Shown here piece by piece: positions 45,078-53,121 of a stretch of 64,000 bases of DNA. The position numbers and the translations under genes were made by a program. A model generated the notes under the pieces. It had not been told where the DNA came from, searched no databases, and was given only the letters and a program-made list of their open reading frames with translations. Every line of letters starts with the position of its first letter. Within the stretch, counting starts at the first letter, position 1. The stretch is from Planctomycetaceae bacterium (GTDB lineage Bacteria; Planctomycetota; Phycisphaerae; Phycisphaerales; SM1A02): contig CANJHD010000004.1 in NCBI GenBank assembly GCA_947474065.1, forward strand, positions 1-64,000. Direction: 5' to 3'.

Positions 45078-45199
45078 CTCCGGCGAAGTGTACGGCGAAT
45101 GCGTCCATCCGACGTGTTATTCGGACAAACTTCGACTCTACGCGAGGCGCGGACGATGATCTGTAAGGATTCAGCGGCAACCCTGCCGAAGAAGGGACT

Positions 45200-45535
45200 A
45201 TGCCAAAGGGTGCCCTCTTCGCTGTCATGTTCGCCGCGATCTACCTGCTTCTCCGCGGAGCAGGAATCATCAACGATGGTCCATTCGTAGTGTGGGCGCA
45301 AGCCGCACTGTTTGGGATCTTCCTTGTTGGCTCGGGAGTCAGCGTCCGCGCAGGAAACGCATTGTGGGCCGCCATCTTTGCAGCGCTCGCGATCGGCTGG
45401 AACCCGTGGGTCAAGCTAAACGCCTGGCACGAGCCGCTCCCGTGGGACAAGTGGGCCACCGCCATGTCACTTCTCTGCGGAGCCACCGCGGGCGCATTCG
45501 TCGTCCGTTACTGGGGCCGCGGCGAGACAGCCTGA
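45200..45535 (+). CDS. Small membrane protein of unknown function
   Basis: A 111-residue protein with about four hydrophobic helices: GALFAVMFAAIYLLLRGAG, VVWAQAALFGIFLVGSGVSV, ALWAAIFAALAIGWNPW and AMSLLCGATAGAFVV. A GAAGGG ribosome-like site precedes ATG 45200. It is divergent from the kinase, and its last 28 bp overlap the end of the FG-GAP gene. The family was not recognised. Confidence 0.68.
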   Translation: MPKGALFAVMFAAIYLLLRGAGIINDGPFVVWAQAALFGIFLVGSGVSVRAGNALWAAIFAALAIGWNPWVKLNAWHEPLPWDKWATAMSLLCGATAGAFVVRYWGRGETA

Positions 45536-46974
45536 CCGCTGCCTGACAGATCGAACACATAAGCGCCACCCGGCTCAAGGCCGAGACGCTCGCTCTTTGT
45601 GCGACCTACGACAACGATCGGCCAGTCGACCGCGACATCATTGCCGAAATTGTGCTGCATGCAGGGCGCTGCAGGCATAAGCCGCGCGGTGTTCACCCAC
45701 CGTCCATCGCGCTCCTCAAAGAGGAGAGCCATACCTGGGTTGGCATCGCCAATCTCATCGGCACCATGTGCGTAGGTGTCCCCGATGACAATGTGACCCT
45801 TCGATATTGCCATAGAAGTTCCGAACGCGCGTCCAGGGGTGATTCCAGCTGCCGGAACTAACTCTTGCCGAAAGACCCACGACCCGCCAATGCGTGCGTA
45901 AACCCACACGCGAGCAGTCGTTTCCGGAATTGAAGAATCGATACCGCGAACAATAAGCGTGTCGCCCTCGACGGCCACCCCTATGCCGAAGGACTGCATG
46001 TCCGTAACTGCCGCCCCAAGGAGTTCTGCCTCTGGCATCCATTGACCTGCGAGCCGTCGATACACATGCACGCGAGAAGCGATGGAAATTGGCATGGACT
46101 CTCCATGGCGCACCAAAAGGGTTGCAGGGCGACCGACAGCAAGCACATCGGCGTCAACATCAAGCGCGGCACCGAACCACATTGCTTCAGAAGGCGTGCC
46201 GACGACAGATGTCGGCGCTTTAACAAACCCATCAAGATTCCAGATCCCCTGTCGATTCGAATAGATATAGACCTTGGGATCGCGCACTCGCTCAGTGCTC
46301 GATGTGAGTACCGAGAATCGCATGTCCGCGCTACCGACTGCGAGCGTTGCGCCATCACTTGCAAATGACGATCCAAACGTAGGGACGTTGGTGTTCGTCG
46401 GGAGTGCAACTTCAGCAACTTCGGCTAGCTTTCCGCCGCTCGGCTTCAGCACTCGTACCGTAGTACCTACGTTATCTCGATTCACGGCGGTAAATATGAA
46501 TGGGCCGCCGCGCTCGAGCCGTTGTAATCCGACATCGCCACCCTGGGCTCGCGCAAGTTGCACAAGATTCGCATCGGCTTTCCAAGTAGTTGTGCCGGTT
46601 CGAGTCCAAGTGCAAAGTTGTCCAAACGAACCGGGCGACATCGCTCGCTCCGGTCCGGTGGCAAAAATCTCATCGCCGATGACGGCGACGCGATAACCCC
46701 AAGTCGGGGAGATAGTGGGGACTGGTGAACTCAATACCGCTGTCTCTGTAGTCGGAACAAGCGAGACGCCGCCGCCGCCGGGAACAGGTCCCGGGGCTGA
46801 AACCAAACTATTTGGCGCCGCCGGGGGAGGCGAAGGCGGCGTCAACAATTGGCCTGCAACTGGCGTTGAATTCTGCTGTGGCGCAGGTAGCGGTACAGGC
46901 GCGGCCTGAATTCCTAATGCACCGTGGACAACAAACAATGACGACACACAGACCGCAGTTATGACCATGTTCAT
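45508..46974 (-). CDS. Secreted FG-GAP repeat beta-propeller protein
   Basis: A 488-residue protein from ATG 46974 with a signal peptide (VITAVCVSSLFVVHGALG) and a Pro-rich linker. The body has about six repeats of the FG-GAP kind: FGSSFASDGATLAVGS, FGAALDVDADVLAVG, FGIGVAVEGDTLIV, FGTSMAISKGHIVIGDT and FGNDVAVDWPIVVVG. Such repeats form a beta-propeller as in integrin-like domains; surface or periplasmic binding is likely. An in-frame upstream codon at 47064 would overlap the CoaC-like gene and is disfavoured. Confidence 0.75.
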   Translation of the reverse strand: MNMVITAVCVSSLFVVHGALGIQAAPVPLPAPQQNSTPVAGQLLTPPSPPPAAPNSLVSAPGPVPGGGGVSLVPTTETAVLSSPVPTISPTWGYRVAVIGDEIFATGPERAMSPGSFGQLCTWTRTGTTTWKADANLVQLARAQGGDVGLQRLERGGPFIFTAVNRDNVGTTVRVLKPSGGKLAEVAEVALPTNTNVPTFGSSFASDGATLAVGSADMRFSVLTSSTERVRDPKVYIYSNRQGIWNLDGFVKAPTSVVGTPSEAMWFGAALDVDADVLAVGRPATLLVRHGESMPISIASRVHVYRRLAGQWMPEAELLGAAVTDMQSFGIGVAVEGDTLIVRGIDSSIPETTARVWVYARIGGSWVFRQELVPAAGITPGRAFGTSMAISKGHIVIGDTYAHGADEIGDANPGMALLFEERDGRWVNTARLMPAAPCMQHNFGNDVAVDWPIVVVGRTKSERLGLEPGGAYVFDLSGSGQAVSPRPQ

Positions 46975-47005
46975 GATGTGGAATATTAAAGTCAGAAATG
47001 GGAAA

Positions 47006-47650
47006 TCAGGACTTATGCGAGCGCGAACGAGTTGCCGAACGCAGCCCGCCGAAAGCGAGTGCACACGCGTCGGTCAAGGTTGCTTCATTTGGAAGGTTGT
47101 GCTTGCCACCATCATCGCGCGGCGTAACAACAGTACAGCCGATCGCATGCAGCGCCTGAAGGTTAGAAACAAGTATTGAATTATGCATCGATCCGTGCAT
47201 AGTGGGCGCAAAGAGTATCGCCGCATGACCGCGCTCCATGCGGCCAATGGCGCTCGCGAGCGTGGCGGTCACTGGGGTGTCAGCGATCCCGTGCGCACAC
47301 TTTCCAATGACGCTGTAGGTGGCTGGCGCAATCAGATAAATATCAAACGGCGCAGCGTCAGAAAGGTGTTCAGCATCCGCAGACAATTCAACGATCACTG
47401 GCCGCGTGCATGCCCACTCCAGCGCTTCGCGTGCGACATAGCGAAGTGCTTCCGTGGTTGCGAATGCGGTGACTTCGGCACCTTGGCGGCGCAGCGCACG
47501 CGCCAAGAGCGGAGCCTTCATAGCCGCGATTCCACCGGTCACCAAGAGCGCAACGCGAGCCCCTTCAAGGGCACTGCCCTCGCGGCGGACTTCATGATCG
47601 CCAAGATCGCTTGGGGTGGGGGCAGGAAATTGAAATCCTTCTTCTGACAT
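47006..47650 (-). CDS. Flavoprotein of the HFCD family, probable phosphopantothenoylcysteine decarboxylase (CoaC-type)
   Basis: A 214-residue flavoprotein. VALLVTGGIAAMKAPLLAR is the FMN-binding N-terminal strand-loop-helix of the Dfp/CoaC group. EHLSDAAPFDIYLIAPAT has the conserved His at the HISL-type site and the IAPAT signature, and KCAHGIADTPVTATLASA follows. The usual PAMN-x-x-MW motif reads APTMHGSMHNS, a departure from the family. No CoaB ligase domain is fused. The known reaction decarboxylates phosphopantothenoylcysteine in CoA synthesis. Because of the variant motif, another HFCD role is possible. Confidence 0.72.
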   Translation of the reverse strand: MSEEGFQFPAPTPSDLGDHEVRREGSALEGARVALLVTGGIAAMKAPLLARALRRQGAEVTAFATTEALRYVAREALEWACTRPVIVELSADAEHLSDAAPFDIYLIAPATYSVIGKCAHGIADTPVTATLASAIGRMERGHAAILFAPTMHGSMHNSILVSNLQALHAIGCTVVTPRDDGGKHNLPNEATLTDACALAFGGLRSATRSRSHKS

Positions 47651-47695
47651 CGCTCACTCATCGTAGCCGAATACACCGATATCCTCCCTGCACCC

Positions 47696-49660
47696 GTGAG
47701 CGAAAACACCCCCGAAGAAATTCCAGATGACGCGCCATGGTGGCGCCGTAACCGCGAACTCCTTGAGCCAGCCGTAGCTGCAGCCGCACTGCTCGTGGGC
47801 TGGCTATTGCAGCGCAGCGATGCGCCGCTCGCCGCATGGGGAACACTCTTTGCGATCAGTTACGTCGTGGCAGGTTGGGCGGCGTTCGTTGAGGGCGTGC
47901 GCGAACTGCGGCGCGGGCATCTTGATGTGGACTTCCTGATGGCCGTCGCCGCGCTCGGTGCAGCGGCAATCGGCGAGTATGCCGAGGGCGCCATGTTGTT
48001 GGTGCTGTTCTCCCTTGGGCATGGGCTTGAACACTATGCCATGGGTCAGGCACGCAAGGCGATCCGAGCGCTCGGACGCCTGACGCCGAAGACGGCATGG
48101 GTGCGCCGAGGCAACGAATTCACAGAGGTCGCGGTGACAACGGTGGCGCTCGGCGATCTCGTGCGCGTCCGTCCGGCGGAACGCGTTGCGATGGACGGGA
48201 CGGTTGCTGCCGGCGCGAGCAGCATCGACCAAAGCCCGATCACCGGCGAGAGTATCCCGGTTGAAAAGGGACCCGGCGACGACGTGTTCGCTGGCACGTT
48301 GAATGGCGATGGATTGATAGAAGTGAAAGTCACGCGCATTGCTGCTGATTCCACTGTTACGCGGATGATCCGCATGGTGGAAGAGGCGCAAGGACAGAAG
48401 TCCACTACCCAGCGCTACGCCGAGCGATTCACACGCGTTTATGTTCCGGCGGTGATTGGATCAACGGTGGTCATGGCGATTCTGCCGCCCGTTGTCGGAT
48501 GGCTTGGATGGAGTGATGCATTCCTGCGCGCCATGACGCTGCTTGTCGGCGCTTCTCCATGTGCGCTTGCCATTAGTACGCCAGCTGCAGTACTTGCCGG
48601 CGTTGCACGCGCTGCGCGACATGGAATACTTATCAAAGGTGGCGCACATCTTGAATCGCTCGGGTCCATCAACTGCTTTGCAATGGACAAGACGGGAACC
48701 CTCACCGTGGGGCGCCCCACACTTCGGCGCGTGATCACCTTTGCGGGTGCCGATGAAGCGCGAGTCCTGCGCACCGCCGCGGCAATTGAAGACCATTCAA
48801 CGCATCCACTTGCGAGCGCGATTGTTGGCGCGGCGCGTTCGCGCGGCATCACATTCTCAGCGGCGGCAGACGCACAGGCGGTACGCGGCAAGGGAATGTC
48901 GGGCATGGTGGACGGCGAACGTGTTCATCTTGGAGCACTACGACTCTTTGCCAGCGACGATGCCGGACGAGATGCCAATGCGCCGCCGCGTGCCACCGCA
49001 GAGGCAGAGGCAGCGATCGCATCACTCGAGGCAGAAGCATGCACGGTGATGCTGGTAGCTGCAAATGGAAAGTTCTTGGGCGCCATCGGGCTCATTGACG
49101 GCCCGCGACCAGAGGCGGCTGAGGCGATCGCCGAACTTCATGCATTGGGAGTGCGGCCAGTAGTCATGCTCACTGGCGACAACCAAGCTGTTGCCGATGC
49201 GGTTGCTCGGCTCGTTGGCATTGATGAAGTGCGCGCTGCGCTCATGCCAGAAAACAAGATTCATGCGGTGCGTGAACTGCAAAGGCGCTACGGAGCACTC
49301 GCTATGGTGGGCGACGGCGTCAATGACGCGCCAGCACTTGCTGCAGCAACAGTTGGAATTGCCATGGGCAAGTCGGGAACTGACGTTGCGCTTGAGGCCG
49401 CCGATATTGCGCTCATGTCTGACGATCTGTTGCGACTGCCATTCGCAGTGGGCATCAGCCGCGCATCAAGAGCCATTGTCCGCCAGAACGTATTCATCTC
49501 CATGGGAATGGTGTTCACGCTGATTCCGCTTGCAATCATGGGAATAATCCCTATCTGGCTCGCAGTGATCATGCATGAAGGATCGACTGTATCGGTGGTC
49601 CTGAACAGCCTGCGACTCCTCGGCTACAAATTGCCGCCGCGACCAACTGCCACCCCGTAA
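47696..49660 (+). CDS. P1B-4-type heavy-metal P-type ATPase
   Basis: A 654-residue metal-pump ATPase from a GTG start at 47696. It has no N-terminal metal-binding (HMA) domain. SPC in the metal-site helix (S287-P288-C289) replaces CPC. HEGST at 627-631 near the end completes the SPC + HEGxT pair that marks subclass P1B-4, tied to Co2+, Fe2+ or Zn2+ export. Catalytic D331 lies in DKTGTLT; the actuator loop is ITGESIPV, and the hinge is GDGVNDAPAL. The last 37 bp overlap the 3' end of the gene on the opposite strand. It is divergent from the CoaC-like gene. Confidence 0.93.
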   Translation: MSENTPEEIPDDAPWWRRNRELLEPAVAAAALLVGWLLQRSDAPLAAWGTLFAISYVVAGWAAFVEGVRELRRGHLDVDFLMAVAALGAAAIGEYAEGAMLLVLFSLGHGLEHYAMGQARKAIRALGRLTPKTAWVRRGNEFTEVAVTTVALGDLVRVRPAERVAMDGTVAAGASSIDQSPITGESIPVEKGPGDDVFAGTLNGDGLIEVKVTRIAADSTVTRMIRMVEEAQGQKSTTQRYAERFTRVYVPAVIGSTVVMAILPPVVGWLGWSDAFLRAMTLLVGASPCALAISTPAAVLAGVARAARHGILIKGGAHLESLGSINCFAMDKTGTLTVGRPTLRRVITFAGADEARVLRTAAAIEDHSTHPLASAIVGAARSRGITFSAAADAQAVRGKGMSGMVDGERVHLGALRLFASDDAGRDANAPPRATAEAEAAIASLEAEACTVMLVAANGKFLGAIGLIDGPRPEAAEAIAELHALGVRPVVMLTGDNQAVADAVARLVGIDEVRAALMPENKIHAVRELQRRYGALAMVGDGVNDAPALAAATVGIAMGKSGTDVALEAADIALMSDDLLRLPFAVGISRASRAIVRQNVFISMGMVFTLIPLAIMGIIPIWLAVIMHEGSTVSVVLNSLRLLGYKLPPRPTATP

Positions 49661-51816
49661 CGCGGATCTTGATATCCCGTCGCGCGGCTCAGGTAACCGC
49701 TTGAGTAATCGTTCGCGTACTCGTACCACCAAGCCATGGTGCCGGGCGGAGCGGTTGGACCAGACCGCACAGCGGCTGCACGGGCGCGCTCATCTTGCGC
49801 ACGACGAACAGCGTCGCGCGTGTCACGCAGTCGTGCCTCTTCAGCGCGCTCGGCGCGGCGAGCCTCTTCTGCGTTTGATCGCACTGCGGCTTGGCGCGCA
49901 CGCCAGTCCGCTTCTTGTGCATCAACACGGCGCTGATCGGCGGCGCCCTGCTGACGAGCCACCTCGGACTGCTCGCGGGAATTGCGCTCTGCTATCGCTG
50001 CGTTATCACGAGCAAGTTGTGCGGCGGTGCGGGCGTTTGCCCAGTGATTCCAGTACGGATTCCAATGACGCCACCATGCGCGCCAATCCGACCACCATGC
50101 GGGATTGCGCCAACCCCAGCCACAGGCACTGGTCCAACCGGGGCACCAGCCCCAACCGATCCAGCCGCCGACAAGAACATCCGGGTCAAGCGCGGGCTGC
50201 GTGCCTTGGTCGGCATCCTCGGTAGGCGGCGCGAACGTGCCGGTATTCATATCGAATGTCAGCGGGAGATCAAAGGTCTGAGGCTGCGGCATCCAACCGT
50301 TTCCTGAAAGCGCGATACCTGGTTCGTCGTAACCGTTGCCATAAACCACCGTGCCGTTGTCAACAAAGGTTCCCAAATACGCGGGCACATAGGAAAATGT
50401 CACGCTGTCCGCGGTCGATCCAACAATGTCAACCGCTGTGACCGCGTAGAGCGGAGACGACGCTTGAATCTGCGAGATTGCGTCCGGAAGATCGTCGCAC
50501 ACAATCCACGGGCCTTCGGGCGCAGCGGCGCTGAACCACACTGCATTGTCGCAGCAGTAGAAGTACCGGTCGCATTCGATGACTGGCTGCGATGCGTTCA
50601 CTGACCCGCGCAGCAGCGTTCCGTCGATGCCCTGCCAGAGCGGCGCACCGCTCCAGTTGACGCTGCAATGCGCCGCAGCACGCATCACCTGAACGGTGCG
50701 AGCTTCTTGCGCCGCTGCAACGGCAGCCACCGACTCGGGCGTTCGCGGAATGCTTGCCTTCACATGATCAAACGTGCGTCCACTGGGTAGTGCGCGAAAT
50801 TCTTCCGGGACCGCTGTGGCAGCGACGCGGGTCCATGCGCCATCAAGAGTTGGAGCCGAGAACCAACGACCGGATGCGAGCGTCCACCACGCAATCGGGT
50901 TTGCAGTACGCAAGACCATAGCGCGCGAGTTCGCAACCCACTGAACGCCCGGCGCAATATCGGCGAGCACTGGTTCGCCATTCATTGAAATGAGCACGGT
51001 TGGATCAGTGACAACAAGCACCGCTGGAAAAGTTGTCGACCCAGCGCTCGCTCCTGCAGGGCCAGAAGACGGCGCAGTCACGCCTGACGGGGGCACCGGC
51101 GAGGTTCCGATCGCAACAATCACAGCAGCGGGTGGAGCATCAACGGGCGCGTACCCCTGCTCAAGTTGTGCGCTTCCCATCCATCGGTCGTCTCCAAGGC
51201 GAACCACAAACGATCCATCCTGCGCCTGAAGAACAAGAAACGGAGTGTTGATCACCTGCCGCCAATTGGTATCCGCTAAGTCTTTAAGTTGCGGATCGCC
51301 ATCAATAGTGATGAGCGTTGCTCGCTGCCTTTCAATGCGGAAGTGTGGAACAAAGTCGCCAAGCCCGGGCGTACCAGCGGCGCGCACATTCTCTATCTGC
51401 ATGTCATGTACTAAAGCGCGTCGTGTGATGCAGAACGCTCGTGTTGCAATGGCACGCTGGACTGCGTCAATGTCATCTTGCGGCGCAATGACTCCACCGA
51501 ATGACAACGAATCAACTTGAAACGAAGCAATCTCGAGTTCGCCGTCATCAGCAGCGGCCGTAGCCTGCGCGGAGACCGTCATGCTTCCAATGTCTGCAGG
51601 CGAGATACTCGCCGCGCCGTTGCGCACCCGGGTAACTGCGTGGGTGAGACCAACCATGTCCCCACCGTAGGAATTGAATTGCGGCCCGTAAATCACAAAG
51701 CTACGGTCGCCATCACTGACTGTCTGCGGCCATGAGGAGTCCGCGGTTGCAGGCGAGCAGACGCACAGCGAGCAAAGCAGCGTGCACAACTGAATGAGCG
51801 TCCGCCACATTCTCAT
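49624..51816 (-). CDS. Large secreted protein with Trp-rich tract and Arg/Ala coiled coil
   Basis: A 730-residue protein with a signal peptide (LIQLCTLLCSLCVCSPATA). The main part has repeats resembling the so-called carbohydrate-binding family V/XII proteins: RATLITIDGDPQLKDL, TPFLVLQAQDGSFVVRLGDD, ALVVTDPT-like segments such as VLVVTDPTVLISMNGEPVL, and later YFYCCDNAVWFSAAAPEGPW. At about residues 549-595 a tract with some 14 tryptophans (GWIGWGWCPGW, RNPAWWSDWRAWWRHW) leads into a long charged coiled coil, then a Tyr/Gly-rich tail. It is likely periplasmic or at the outer membrane. The start overlaps the stop of the small lipoprotein gene. Confidence 0.75.
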   Translation of the reverse strand: MRMWRTLIQLCTLLCSLCVCSPATADSSWPQTVSDGDRSFVIYGPQFNSYGGDMVGLTHAVTRVRNGAASISPADIGSMTVSAQATAAADDGELEIASFQVDSLSFGGVIAPQDDIDAVQRAIATRAFCITRRALVHDMQIENVRAAGTPGLGDFVPHFRIERQRATLITIDGDPQLKDLADTNWRQVINTPFLVLQAQDGSFVVRLGDDRWMGSAQLEQGYAPVDAPPAAVIVAIGTSPVPPSGVTAPSSGPAGASAGSTTFPAVLVVTDPTVLISMNGEPVLADIAPGVQWVANSRAMVLRTANPIAWWTLASGRWFSAPTLDGAWTRVAATAVPEEFRALPSGRTFDHVKASIPRTPESVAAVAAAQEARTVQVMRAAAHCSVNWSGAPLWQGIDGTLLRGSVNASQPVIECDRYFYCCDNAVWFSAAAPEGPWIVCDDLPDAISQIQASSPLYAVTAVDIVGSTADSVTFSYVPAYLGTFVDNGTVVYGNGYDEPGIALSGNGWMPQPQTFDLPLTFDMNTGTFAPPTEDADQGTQPALDPDVLVGGWIGWGWCPGWTSACGWGWRNPAWWSDWRAWWRHWNPYWNHWANARTAAQLARDNAAIAERNSREQSEVARQQGAADQRRVDAQEADWRARQAAVRSNAEEARRAERAEEARLRDTRDAVRRAQDERARAAAVRSGPTAPPGTMAWWYEYANDYSSGYLSRATGYQDPRYGVAVGRGGNL

Positions 51817-52232
51817 TTCTCCACCACAGCTTTACTTGCGCGAACATCCTTTACTCGCTCAAAGGATGTGACGAGGAGCTTTGATCGTGCCGCACAGGTG
51901 TCGCGTACGAGTTCAACATCCATGGTCATGCTGCCGATGCGCACTTTGTACTGGCCGATGTCGTCTGCACACATTGGCGACTCGCGACGCGTCTGCATGA
52001 CCAGCGTCCCTTCATCAGGATCGAAGGTAAACGAGCCCATCACTGGCCGCTTCTGATCTTTGATCGCGATCGAATACAGGCCACTCTGCGAGAATGTGAT
52101 AACCGTCCCGTTCGCTGAGGCACGCCAGTCACCAACGACGGCCACATCCGGCTCCTCAACCTTCTGCCTGCCGAGGCAGCCAACGAGCATGAGGGCGGAG
52201 ATGATCATGAGTACAGGTTTCGCTGGGAACAT
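51813..52232 (-). CDS. Small lipoprotein of unknown function
   Basis: A 139-residue protein from ATG 52232. The signal VLMIISALMLVGC ends in a lipobox. The mature part has a lipocalin-like or META-like beta pattern: VVGDWRASANGTVITFSQSG and GSFTFDPDEGTLVMQTR. Its stop overlaps the start of the 730-residue protein by ATGA, so the two are probably made together. Confidence 0.72.
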   Translation of the reverse strand: MFPAKPVLMIISALMLVGCLGRQKVEEPDVAVVGDWRASANGTVITFSQSGLYSIAIKDQKRPVMGSFTFDPDEGTLVMQTRRESPMCADDIGQYKVRIGSMTMDVELVRDTCAARSKLLVTSFERVKDVRASKAVVEK

Positions 52233-52306
52233 CGCCGCACGGTAGCGGAAAGTTCCATCGCAAATCACCAGCACCACCACCGTCCGCCCACGAATCCTCG
52301 CCCGCG

Positions 52307-53005
52307 CTAGGCGCGTGGCCGCGGCATCCATCGATCCCGGTCAGCAAGGGAGCGCGAATTGAATGGGCCGCGAATACCTGGCCCCCGCACTGATTCATCG
52401 GATTCCTGGGCACCCTGCTGCCGATCGACCAACTTCTTTCCCATGCCGCAATCGTCGAGGTCCATTGGATGGAGGCAGTCAATGAATTCTGAAGCCTCCG
52501 TTTCCGGCGGCAGACACCGCGTCGGCTCATCAAGAATGCGGTAATAGAGCCGCGCGTACAGATCACGGTCACAGAGGTGATCGCTGTTCAGGATAAATAC
52601 GCCGGAAGCAGCAAGGGCCTCGACCACTGTCCACAGTTCATCGTGCAAATCGTCATCGGCTGCAAGATCTTGTGGCGGAACTGGCACAATCTGATGCTCC
52701 AAGAGCATGGCGCGCCCGGTTGTGTTCGGCGCCATTTCCATGTCGTAGACAAGCGTCCAGTAGAAACGATCCGTGTCGCCGCCGGAATCAGCAGCTGACG
52801 CAACCAACTCATCAATGCGCGCGGCTCGTTCCGCCGTCTGCGACTTGCGCATTGCCGAAGCTTCACGAGCTAACTGCGCCAGACGCTCTTGAGCCAGCCC
52901 GCCGCGCATAACGCGTCTGCGACTCACACGGCGCTTGCAACCCACAGTACTGCGCTGGTCCTGAACTCCAGAAACGCCTGCCGCCCCGTCAACGCCATAA
53001 CACAT
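52307..53005 (-). CDS. Unknown cytosolic protein
   Basis: A 232-residue protein. A very strong ribosome site (AGAGGAGGTG at 53011-53020) sits 5 bases before ATG 53005 and sets the start. The N-terminal 60 residues are basic; a helical stretch AQLAREASAMRKSQTAERAA follows, then a compact part with FYWTLVYDMEMAPNTTGRAM, DDLHDELWTVVEALAASGV and CDRDLYARLYYRILDE. No signal or membrane segment is seen. The family was not recognised. It stands between the mannosidase operon and the lipoprotein pair. Confidence 0.65.
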   Translation of the reverse strand: MCYGVDGAAGVSGVQDQRSTVGCKRRVSRRRVMRGGLAQERLAQLAREASAMRKSQTAERAARIDELVASAADSGGDTDRFYWTLVYDMEMAPNTTGRAMLLEHQIVPVPPQDLAADDDLHDELWTVVEALAASGVFILNSDHLCDRDLYARLYYRILDEPTRCLPPETEASEFIDCLHPMDLDDCGMGKKLVDRQQGAQESDESVRGPGIRGPFNSRSLADRDRWMPRPRA

Positions 53006-53010
53006 AATTC

Positions 53011-53020
53011 CACCTCCTCT
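53011..53020 (-). promoter_or_regulatory. Strong ribosome binding site of the unknown gene
   Basis: AGAGGAGGTG on the minus strand, one of the strongest sites in the window. Confidence 0.8.
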
Positions 53021-53075
53021 GTTGTAGATCCTTGCACGCGCAAAGTACGCAGCGCTTTGATCACAACCGGAAGTG

Positions 53076-53095
53076 GCTGCGGAATTTCTCCGCAC
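53076..53095 (-). repeat. Copy 2 of a 20-mer shared with 2268-2287
   Basis: Matches the first copy at 19 of 20 positions. Here the internal hairpin is perfect (TGCGGA/TCCGCA, 53078-53094, 5-base loop). It lies 26 bp after the beta-mannosidase stop. Confidence 0.5.
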
Positions 53096-53121
53096 ATTCT
53101 CAAATCAATCAGTCATCGCGC

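Noticed and set aside
47696-49660. Zn/Cd (P1B-2) or Cu (P1B-1) pump
   Set aside because: It has SPC rather than CPC and HEGST near the end, and lacks HMA domains.
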